From the NCBI RefSeq assembly GCF_028372415.1, contig NC_092874.1:112977744-113041743 (forward strand): a DNA stretch of 64,000 bases, read 5' to 3'. Shown here one piece after another: positions 1-8,639 of the stretch. The notes under the pieces are model-generated. The model saw nothing but the letters and a program-made list of their open reading frames with translations. It did not search any database and was not told the DNA's origin. The translations under genes were made by a program, and so were the position numbers. Position 1 is the stretch's first letter. Every line of letters begins with the position of its first letter. The DNA is from Notamacropus eugenii. Its lineage: Eukaryota > Chordata > Mammalia > Diprotodontia > Macropodidae.

Positions 1-1080
1 CTTGTGTTTGGAAGTCAAATTTTCTTTTCAGCTCTGGTCTTTTCATCAAGAATGCTTGAAAATCCTCTATTTCATTGAAAGACCATTTTTTTCCCCTGAA
101 GTACTATACTCAGTTTTGCTGGGTAGGTGATTCTTGGTTTTAGTCCTAGTTCCTTTGACTTCTGGAATATCCTATTCCATGCCCTTCGATCCCTTAAAGT
201 AGAAGCTGCTAGATCTTCTGTTATCCTGATTGTATTTCCACAATACTTGAATTGTTTCTTTCTAGCTGCTTGCAATATTTTCTCCTTGACCTGGGAACTC
301 TGCAATTTGGCCACAATGTTCCTAGGAGTTTCTCTTTTTGGATCTCTTTCAGGCAGTGTTCTGTGGATTCCTTGAATATTTATTTTGCCCTCTGGTTCTA
401 GAATCTCAGGGAAGTTTTCCTTGATAATTTCATGAAAGATGATGTTTAGGCTCTTTTTTTGATCATGGCTTTCAGGTAGTCCCATAATTTTTAAATTGTC
501 TCTCCTGGATCTGTTTTCCAGGTCAGTTGTTTTGTCAATGAGATATTTCACATTATCTTCCATTTTTTCATTCTTTTGGTTTTGTTTTGTGATTTCTTGG
601 TTTCTCATAAAGTCATTAGCCTCCATCTGTGCCATTCTAATTTTGAAAGAACTATTTTCTTCAGTGAGCTTTTGAATCTCCTTTTCCATCTGGCTAATTC
701 TGCTTTTGAAAGCATTCTTCTCCTCATTGGCTTTTTGAACCTCTTTTGCCAATTGAGTTAGCCTATTTTTCAAGGTGTTATTTTCTTCAGCATTTTTTTG
801 GGTCTCCTTTAGCAGGGTGCTGATTTGCTGTTCATGCTTTGACTTCATGTCTCTCATTTCTCTTCCCAGCTTTTCCTCCACCCCTCTAACTTGATTTTCA
901 AAATTCTTTTTGATCTCTTCCATGGCCTGGGCCCATTGGGTGGGCTGGGACACAGAAGCCTTGACTTCTGAGTCTTTGCCTGATGGTAAGCATTGTTCTT
1001 CCTCATCAGAAAGGAGGAAATGCCTGTTCACCAAGAAAGTAACCTTCTATAGTCTTATTTCTTTTCCCTTTTCTGGGCAT
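1..1080 (-). pseudogene. Broken L1/HAL1 ORF1
   Basis: Translation from the ATG at 1080 gives MPRKGKRNKTIEGYFLGEQ, the same start as the intact copy at 3865. A 5-nt deletion about 60 nt in (near 1018) puts the frame into stop codons. Downstream the coiled coil, RRM and C-terminal domain are readable as a 320-codon open frame (72-1034). A single extra A in the GGGGAAAA run near 91 shifts the last ~25 codons out of frame. The two frameshifts make this a dead ORF1 of recent origin, since almost all other codons match the intact copy. Confidence 0.85.
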
Positions 1081-1730
1081 TTTCCCAGCCAGTGACTTGA
1101 CTTCTGAATATTCTCCTCACACCCACCTTGCCTCCTGATCCTCCCAGCCAGCGTTTGGGGTCTGAGATTCAAATGCTGCTCCCCAGCCTCGGGGTTTTGG
1201 CAGGGGCAGGGCTGCTATTCAATGTGAGATTAAGTTCAGGTGCTGAGGTCGGGGCAGGGCTGCCTCTCAGGCTCAGTTCCCTCAGGGGATTTATGCACAG
1301 ACCTTCAACAATGGATCCAGGCTCCTGCCTGCTTGGGGAGCCCTGGTCTGCCGCTGCCTCAGCTTCTGCCTCCTGAGGGGGCCTGAGTTATGGGGGCACC
1401 CCACTCCCCTCTCGACCCGCCAAAGAGACCCTCTCACCAACCCCCGTCACCTGTGGGTGGAGGGACCTGCGCGGCCGCTGGAGATCCCGTCCCTGAATCC
1501 CGCTCAGATCGGCTCCTCTCCGTGCCGTGGCCGCAGCAGGGCTGGGCTGGGCTCCGCGTCCACAGCGCGATGGACCTTTTGCAAGAGGTTTGCAGGTCCC
1601 TCTGGAACAGAAATCTCCTTCGCTCCACTGTTCTGTGGCCTCACTGCTCCAGAATTCACCGTGAGTTACTTTATACAGATGTTCTATGGGTTGTGGGTTC
1701 GGAGCTATGTGTATGTGTGTCTTTCTACTC

Positions 1731-1741
1731 CGCCATCTTGG
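1731..1741 (-). promoter_or_regulatory. YY1-like box at HAL1 5' end
   Basis: The minus-strand sequence CCAAGATGGCG sits within about 20 nt of the element's 5' end. It matches the YY1 core (AAGATGGC) that in human L1 directs accurate initiation at position +1. The same box is at the same place in the copies at 3180 and 44752. Function here is inferred from the position. Confidence 0.5.
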
Positions 1742-1753
1742 CTCCACCCCCCC

Positions 1754-3164
1754 TGGCCACTAGAGTTTTGAGAAGAAGAGGAAATGGTGTCAATAAGTCC
1801 AGAAAAAGGACTGCTAATCCTGAAGAAAAGCCATTACTTAAATGATAAAGACAGGTACAAGCAAAGTCAAGAGAAAGAGAGGAATATAATTACTAGTAAT
1901 TTTTATATCCAGGCAAAGGAGATAAGTGATCACCATATGTTGTAACATTGGAGTAATTGATAGTTTCCTATCTGACCTTGGACCAAATCCCTTTACCTTG
2001 GTTGTTATGTCTCTAAGGTGTGGATAATTATACCTTCCCCAACAGGGATGTTGTATAACTCTAATTAAGACATTTGCAAAGTACTTTGAGATTTCAGATG
2101 AAAAGTCTATAGAAACACAATGTATAATACGACAAAGATGTTCTGCGCTTCCCCAGCTGCAGCCATTAAACAAATACGATTCCCAGAGCTGCGTGGAGGT
2201 CAATTGATGAAGTGAGTACACAAAGAAATACTTTGGCAGCAGCAGGAATTGAATGAATCAAAGTTATGAAACAATATAGCCGTCAGCTGCATTCAAACCA
2301 CATCATAGAGGGAATCAATATTGGACAAACAGTGTGCAAAGGGATACAACTGAAAAAGGAAAACATTGTAAAGCTCTCTACTGGGAGTAAGGCAAGCAGC
2401 AGGAAGTAAACGTGTAAGCAAATGTTTTTAATTAAATGGTGTAATAGTTTCTAAAGGAGCTCATGGGGAACTACCCCTCCCTACACAAGCACATTTGTTC
2501 CTATAAAATTGAGCACTTAGGAAACATTTGAGGGCTACAACCTCTATGATGGATTTTGAATAATTAGAATTAATCAATTTTCTAATTTAATGAAAATCAG
2601 ATTATCTCCTACAGGTAGGCTGGGTAAAATCTCATGGCTTCAGGACAGTAATGCAAGACTCAGTACCCGGAATATAAATGATTCTAAAGACAATAGCAAT
2701 AACCCAAAGAAATACATAGGAAAATCACAAATAATTTAGGTTTTCTAAAGTCAGGATGTAGAATCATAAAACTGTATAATGTGAGAGCTAGAAGGCAGCT
2801 TGGAGAATATGTGATTCACCACTCATTTTATAGATGAGAAATAATATCTTTTGAACTATGCATCTACCAAATAATTGGATTGAATTAACCAACTGGAATT
2901 TGTATATCCAAATGAGGTCTGTCATCATGGGAAAGTATAAGGCAGTGATTCTCATTTAGTAGTTCAAGAACCTCTTGGGGTTTCATAGCCATAGTCCAAA
3001 GGGTTAGTGTTAAAAATTATTTAATATAGCTTTAAATAGTAAATAATAGCTTAATTATGTTATGAATATAGTTTTCCTCTATGACCACAAAAGCATGCGC
3101 TTGTTTAAAGCACTAAAGGTGTGTTTTGGCAGTTTTTTTTTTTTATACCATCATGATCATGTGC
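1754..3164. other. Intergenic, one MIR-like remnant
   Basis: AT-rich unique DNA. Around 2762-2850 a sequence of the type GAATCATAAAAC...AGAGCTAGAAGG...TTTTATAGATGAGAAA looks like an antisense MIR3-type SINE remnant. A segment starting near 2944 (CAGTGATTCTCA) vaguely resembles a hAT/MER5 terminus but is not convincing. No coding signal seen. Confidence 0.5.
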
Positions 3165-3179
3165 AGAATGAATTTGTTG
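3165..3179 (+). repeat. Target-site duplication, 5' copy, of the HAL1 at 3180
   Basis: AGAATGAATTTGTTG is repeated exactly at 5940-5954, immediately after the poly(A) tail. The 15-bp length is typical of L1-mediated target-primed reverse transcription, and the perfect match implies a young insertion. Confidence 0.9.
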
Positions 3180-3188
3180 GGGGCGGAG

Positions 3189-3199
3189 CCAAGATGGCG
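3189..3199 (+). promoter_or_regulatory. YY1-like site in HAL1 5' UTR
   Basis: CCAAGATGGCG lies 10-20 nt from the element's first base, the same relative place as the YY1 site of human L1. It is the likely positioning element of an internal promoter. No TATA box is seen in the GC-rich 5' UTR that follows. Confidence 0.55.
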
Positions 3200-3864
3200 T
3201 AGTGGAAAGACGCACATACACATAGCTCCGAGCCCACAACCCATAGAACAACTACAAAGAAGTGGCTCACGGCGAGTTCTGCACCCAGAGGCCACAGAAC
3301 ATTGGAGCAAGGGAGATTTCTGTTCCGGAGAGACCTGCAAACCTCTCGTAAAGGGTCCTTCGTGCTGCGGACTGGGCGCCGGGACTGGGAGCTGAGTACA
3401 GCCCTGCCGTGGCCGCGGCACCGAGAGGAACAGATCCGAGCGGGCTTCAGGGACGGGATCTCCAGCGGCCGCACGGGTACCTCCACCCACAGGTGACGGG
3501 GGTCTGTGAGAGAGTCCCTTTGGCGGGTCGAGGGGGGAGTGGGGTGCCCCCATGGCTCGGGCCCCCTCGGGAGACAGAAGCTGAGGGGCAGCGGCAGACC
3601 AGGGCTCTCCAAGCACGCAGGAGCCTGGATCCATTGTTGAAGGTCTGTGCATAAACTCCCTGAGGGAACTGAGCCTGAGAGGGGGCCCTGCCCCGACCTG
3701 ACCACCTGAACATAATCTCATACTGAATAGCAGCCCTGCCCCCGCCAAAAGCCCTAAGGCTGGAAGCAGCATTTGAATCTCAGCCCCCAAACGCTGGCTG
3801 GGAGGATCAGGAGGCGAGGTGGGTGTGAGGAGAATATTCAGAGGTCAAGTCACTGGCTGGGAAA

Positions 3865-4953
3865 ATGCCCAGAAAAGGGAAAAGAAATAAGACTATTGAA
3901 GGCTACTTTCTTGGAGAACAGACATTTCCTCCCTTCCTTTCTGATGAGGAAGAACAATGCTTACCATCAGGCAAAGACACAGAAATCAAGGCTTCTGTGT
4001 CCCAGCCCACTCAATGGGCACAGGCCATGGAAGAGCTCAAAAAGAATTTTGAAAATCAAGTTAGAGAGGTGGAGGAAAAGCTGGGAAGAGAAATGAGAGA
4101 CATGAAGTCAAAGCATGAACAGCAAATCAGCTCCCTGCTAAAGGAGACCCAAAAAAATGTTGAAGAAAATAACACCTTGAAAACTAGCCTAACTCAATTG
4201 GCAAAAGAGGTTCAAAAAGCCAATGAGGAGAAGAATGCTTTCAAAAGCAGAATTAGCCAAATGGAAAAGGAGATTCAAAAGCTCACTGAAGAAAATAGTT
4301 CTTTCAAAATTAGAATGGCACAGATGGAGGCTAATGACTTTATGAGAAACCAAGAAATCACAAAACAAAACCAAAAGAATGAAAAAATGGAAGATAATGT
4401 GAAATATCTCATTGGAAAAACAACTAACCTGGAAAATAGAGCCAGGAGAGACAATTTAAAAATTATGGGCCTACCTGAAAGCCATGATCAGAAAAAGAGC
4501 CTAGACATCATCTTTCATGAAATTATCAAGGAAAACTGCCCTGAGATTCTAGAACCAGAGGGCAAAATAAATATTCAAGGAATCCACAGAACACCACCTG
4601 AAAGAGATCCAAAAAGAGAAACTCCTAGGAACATTGTGGCCAAATTCCAGAACTCCCAGGTGAAAGAGAAAATATTGCAAGCAGCTAGAAAGAAACAATT
4701 CAAGTATTGTGGAAATACAATCAGGATAACACAAGATCTAGCAGCTTCTACATTAAGGGATCGAAGGGCATGGAATAGGATATTCCAGAAGTCAAAGGAA
4801 CTAGGACTAAAACCAAGAATCACCTACCCAGCAAAACTGAGTATAATACTTCAGGGGAAAAATTGGTCTTTCAATGAAATAGAGGATTTTCAAGCATTCT
4901 TGATGAAAAGACCAGAGCTGAAAAGAAAATTTGACTTCCAAACACAAGAATGA
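3865..4953 (+). CDS. HAL1/L1 ORF1 protein (ORF1p), intact, 362 aa
   Basis: This is the L1-type ORF1 protein, an RNA-binding nucleic-acid chaperone that coats its own transcript in cytoplasmic particles as a trimer. The start is the first ATG after the 5' UTR; the same MPRKGKRNKTIEGYF or close start is seen in the other copies. Visible layout: basic N-terminus with a PIP-box-like NKTIEGYF (residues about 8-15); acidic stretch SDEEEQ (about 26-31); long heptad coiled coil (about 50-190, rich in EELKK, LAKEVQK and ENNTLK repeats); RRM beginning at RRDNLKIMGLPES (about 193); C-terminal domain with RDRRAWNRIF and PRITYPAKLS (about 295-330), motifs shared with human ORF1p. No stop or frameshift is present. 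It stands alone without a downstream ORF2. Whether it is expressed cannot be judged from sequence. Confidence 0.93.
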   Translation: MPRKGKRNKTIEGYFLGEQTFPPFLSDEEEQCLPSGKDTEIKASVSQPTQWAQAMEELKKNFENQVREVEEKLGREMRDMKSKHEQQISSLLKETQKNVEENNTLKTSLTQLAKEVQKANEEKNAFKSRISQMEKEIQKLTEENSSFKIRMAQMEANDFMRNQEITKQNQKNEKMEDNVKYLIGKTTNLENRARRDNLKIMGLPESHDQKKSLDIIFHEIIKENCPEILEPEGKINIQGIHRTPPERDPKRETPRNIVAKFQNSQVKEKILQAARKKQFKYCGNTIRITQDLAASTLRDRRAWNRIFQKSKELGLKPRITYPAKLSIILQGKNWSFNEIEDFQAFLMKRPELKRKFDFQTQE

Positions 4954-5089
4954 AGAGAAGCATGAAAAGGTGAACAGCAAAGAGAAGTCATAAGGGACTT
5001 ACTAAAGTTGAACTGTTTACATTCCTACATGGAAAGACAATATTTGTAACTCTTGAAACATTTCAGTATCTGGGTACTGGGTGGGATTA

Positions 5090-5125
5090 CACACACACAC
5101 ATGCACACACGCACACACACATAGA
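5090..5125 (+). repeat. CA microsatellite inside HAL1 3' UTR
   Basis: ACACAC-rich tract about 135 nt after the ORF1 stop. A CA/TG or TA/CA tract is present at the equivalent place in the copies at 38153, 41825 and 49969 and in the ancient copy near 15310, so it is seeded by the element itself. Confidence 0.9.
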
Positions 5126-5852
5126 GACAGAGTGCACAGAGTGAATTGAAGAGGATGGGATCATATCTTAAAAAAAAATGAAATCAAGCAGTGAGAGAGA
5201 AAGATATTGGGAGGAGAAAGGGAGAATTGAATGGGGCAAATTATCTCTCATAAAAGAGGCAAGCAAAAGACTCATTAGTGGAGGGATAAAGAGGGGAGGT
5301 GAGAGAAAAACATGAAGTCTACTCTCATCACATTCCACTAAAGGAAAGAATAAAATGCCTACTCATCTTGGTATGAAAACCTATCTTACAATACAGGAAA
5401 GTGGAGGATAAGGGGATAAGCAGAGTGGGGGGGGATGATAGAAGGGAGGGCATGGGGAGGAGAGTGCAATTTGAGGTCGACACTCATGGGGAGGGATAGG
5501 ATCAAAAGAGAATAGAAGTAATGGGGGACAGGATAGGATGGAGGGAAATATAGTTAGTCCTATACAACACAACTATTATGGAAGTCATTTGCAAAACTAC
5601 ACAGATTTGGCCTATATTGAATTGCTTGCCTTCCAAAGGGAAGGGGTGGAGAGGGAGGGAGCTAAAGAAGTTGGAACTCAAAGTGTTAGGATCAACTGTA
5701 ATGTTCTTACCACTAGGAAATAAGAAAAACAGGTAAAGGGGTATAGAAAGCTATCTGGCCCTACAGGACAAAAGAGAAGACAGAGACAAGGGCAGAGAGG
5801 GATGATAGAAGAGAGAGCAGATTGGTCATAGGGGCAATTAGAATGCTTGGCG

Positions 5853-5879
5853 TTTGGGGGGGGAGGGGAGAAAAGGGGA
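5853..5879 (+). other. G-run tract in HAL1 3' UTR (possible G-quadruplex)
   Basis: A run of eight or more G, then AGGGG, then AGAAAAGGGG lies about 60 nt before the poly(A). The equivalent position in the antisense copy at 49969 (C-run at about 50038-50049) keeps it. Eutherian L1 3' UTRs carry G-quadruplex-forming tracts at a similar place. Folding is inferred. Confidence 0.5.
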
Positions 5880-5939
5880 AAAATTTGTAATCCAAAATTT
5901 TGTGAAAATGAATGTTAAAAGCTAAATAAAAAAAAAAAA

Positions 5940-5954
5940 AGAATGAATTTGTTG
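5940..5954 (+). repeat. Target-site duplication, 3' copy, of the HAL1 at 3180
   Basis: Exact repeat of the 15 bases at 3165-3179, directly following the poly(A) run that ends the element. Confidence 0.9.
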
Positions 5955-8639
5955 TTTGTATAACAATTACATGTGACTGCTGGCTAAGAGCAATGTGTTG
6001 TTGCTATTTCTCAATCTGTCGTCAAATGGTTTCTTAAATGCAACAAGGATTTGACATTTGTATGCAAACCAGTTGCCAATGGATGATCAGACACATGCAC
6101 ATCCCCTCATTTGCATTCTGTGCATTTGACCAGAATAGTCCCCTCAGTCTTCTCTGGTATCCTCTTCTTTGACCTCATCAACTATGAAGTTAAATGATCA
6201 AGATGGTAGGAACAGTCACATTCTTGTAGTACAAACACCAGGGCTATTGGAAAATCGTGATCACTAGGCATGCTCATTATAAGCCATCTTGAAACTACCG
6301 TGAACCATCACAAACATCCTTCAGAAATAAACTTTATTTTGCCTATATTTACAATATTAGGATTGTTTTCGTATTTCAATTTATCCTTCATGTATGTTAC
6401 TATTCTTCTATTTGGAGGATTTTCAAATGAATTGTTTGTCAACCCTTATCTGTACTTAAGTACTGTGAAAACGTAACAGGTAGACCAGTGGTAGAAGAAA
6501 AGACATCTGAAGAGAATTTTTCCTGACAAAGTTTGGCTTACAAATAAACATTGTTAAAGTGAAGTAATACATGCAATTGAATTTTAGAATATCTCCATCT
6601 CATCTTATAATACGTTCATTTCATTTATAAGCACATTTTCAATTATATTATTTTTTCATCTAATGTAGTCACTGTCATTATCTACTAGAAAAGTAAATAA
6701 ATATTTTATGGGACAGCTAGATGACAGAGTAGATAGCATTCCAGGCTTAAAGTTAGGAAGGTTCACCTCCTTGAATTCCAATCTGGCCTTAGATACTTAC
6801 TAGCTGTGTGACCCTGGGCAAGTCACTTAACCTTGTTTGTCCCAGTTTCCTCATCTATAAAATGAACTGGAGAAGGAAATGGAAAACCACTCCAGTATCT
6901 TTGCCAGAAAACCCCAAATGGAATATGAAAAGTAATAACAACAAAACTCTTCACCATCATTGATTAGTTAGATGGCCAAAAATGAAAAAAAAAAATGTCC
7001 ATCTTTTAGCAAGAGTTTCTAAAATTATCCTACCATTTACTACCACATATTTGTGTGTGAGAACATTTTCACTTTATACTTTTTAAATCAAATAACTGAA
7101 ATAAAACAATGTAGATCCAGATTTAAGATGGTGTTTGATTTTGAGACAAATTCTGCAAATCTTTGCTCAAGTAAAAGAACCCAACACCTAAACTGAATTT
7201 ATAGATGGTTATTATGTTAAGCACCTACAAGTTGTAATTTTTATTAAAATATTACTGGTATTCAACAAAATTTTAAAATAAAAAATATAACATGAAGTCT
7301 TGCAGATAAGCATATGAGGTCTTGCTACATTACTTCTTTTCATTTTTATAAAACGTTTCAATTAAAATATTCATAATTATTCCACAATTAGTTTTAAAGT
7401 TTATACTGAGTTTTTATAGTTATAGGCAGAAAAATTTATATTGCACAATTATAATTATGTAATGTAAATTTTAATTTGGAGTTTTGGGGATAAAAGTTAT
7501 CATTCTAGTTATTGTAAGTATTTAATAAATCTAATACAATATTAAGAACTGTATGTTAAATTACCCTAGAGGTTCACAGCACATTTTTTTTTTTGTTTTG
7601 GTTGAAAGGTGTTCATGGAACAAAAAACATTGGGAATGACTGAATAATGTTTAGTTGGGAAGTAGCACTATGTTAAGCCTGAGGAATAGAGCTTCTCATT
7701 CCAGTTCTGATATTTTTTAAGGTGTGCCATTAGCCAGGCACTTAAGCAACTTCCTAAGCTTCAGTTTCATTTACTCACAAGACAACAATACTACGTACAT
7801 GACTCACATGATCATTATGAGGTAAGTACTTTGGACCCTATAACATGTCATATAGGTATAAATTATTAATAACAATGTCATTATTATTTCAATGAGATTA
7901 AAAGATTCTACTTTAGCACTGTTAATCCTTCATCTAGATACTCCATACCTTTTATGATAGTTAAGCATCTCCACTTGGTTATTGAAACTATTCTGTAGCA
8001 GGAGATAAACAATCTGTTTCACCTATACATGTATTTTCCTCCAGTCAACTTGAGCATTTCTAATATTGAGGAACCCACTACCTTCTGAGGCTCCTTATTT
8101 TAATCACAAATTCTATAGGGGAAAGGATAAACACTAGACCAGTGATTTCTTTGATTTAGTGAATTTCTAGTTAAGAAACTCTTCTACTAATGCTGGTCAA
8201 CACCTCTGCAATTTATATTCTTATGAATTGCTTAGAGAACTGAGAGGTTAAGTCAATTTTCCAGGATCCTGCAGCCTGTATAGAATAGAAGAGAGACTTG
8301 AATTCCTATCTTCCTGTCTCCAGAAATGTTTTATCTTTAAAACAGCAATATTTCCAAGCCATCAATCTGGGGAGCCATCTTGGTGACCATGCAGCCTACC
8401 AACCACTCAAGCAGGTGTGTTAACCATAACTAATGAAGACCCAGAAATTATCAAAAAATGATTTCACTTCAGTAACAGATATGATTTTATCAATGGAGTT
8501 TATATTGAAGAAGCTCATCTGCTTTGCTACTTCACCGTAAGGACCATGGAACCTTAACATCTGACTTCTAACTGAAACCTTTCCTATGTGTTGTTGTTCC
8601 CATTACTATATGAGCTCCTTAAGACAAGACAAGGAACTG
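5955..8639. other. Intergenic, with SINE remnants
   Basis: AT-rich, mostly unique DNA. It contains a CORE-SINE (separate entry) and a weak MIR-like trace near 7700-7870 (CTTCAGTTTCATTTACTCAC...). A segment ending near 7645 (GGGAATGACTG) loosely recalls a hAT end. No coding signal seen. Confidence 0.5.
6709..6945 (+). mobile_element. MAR1/MIR-type CORE-SINE
   Basis: It starts GGACAGCTAGATGACAGAGT, has a tRNA-like B-box region (TTGAATTCCAATC), the hallmark TAGCTGTGTGACCCTGGGCAAGTCACTTAACC core and GTTTCCTCATCTATAAAATG, then a tail GAGAAGGAAATGG...CCACTCCAGTATCTTTGCC characteristic of marsupial MAR1. A second copy in the same orientation is at 26844. Confidence 0.85.

Larger units (their letters stand above)
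1..1753 (-). mobile_element. HAL1 (half-L1) element, antisense, cut by window edge
   Basis: On the minus strand the element starts at about 1753 with a C-run followed by a CGCCATCTTGG box (1731-1741), runs through a GC-rich 5' UTR (1081-1730) and ORF1 (1-1080), and is cut at the window start a few bases before the expected ORF1 stop. It is closely similar to the full-length copy at 3180-5939 in UTR and ORF1. The 3' UTR and the downstream target-site duplication lie outside the window. HAL1 elements are L1 derivatives carrying ORF1 only; absence of ORF2 cannot be shown for this copy because the 3' part is missing, so the HAL1 label rests on similarity to the complete sister copies. Confidence 0.85.
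3180..5939 (+). mobile_element. Full-length HAL1 retrotransposon with intact ORF1 and no ORF2
   Basis: The element begins GGGGGCGGAGCCAAGATGGCG, has a CpG-rich 5' UTR of about 685 bp, an uninterrupted ORF1 (3865-4953), then about 985 bp of untranslated DNA containing a CA microsatellite, a purine-rich stretch, a G-run tract and a final AAATAAAA plus poly(A). Perfect 15-bp duplications flank it. There is no endonuclease or reverse-transcriptase frame anywhere after ORF1. Total length is about 2.76 kb, against roughly 6-7 kb for a complete L1. The 3' region is shared with the copies at 38153, 41825 and 49969. By family knowledge such elements are mobilised by L1 ORF2p in trans. It is the best-preserved mobile element in the window. 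Confidence 0.92.

Noticed and set aside
3126..3713. Many overlapping short frames on both strands of the HAL1 5' UTR as host genes
   Set aside because: They lie in a GC-rich transposon UTR with few stop codons. Only the longest antisense frame is shared with a sister copy, and that is reported as a finding, not as a gene.
2944..7645. hAT/MER5-like transposon with ends near 2944 (CAGTGATTCTCA) and 7645 (rev. CAGTCATTCCC), into which the HAL1 at 3180 inserted
   Set aside because: The ends match poorly after a few bases, no 8-bp duplication was found next to them, and no transposase remnant lies between them.
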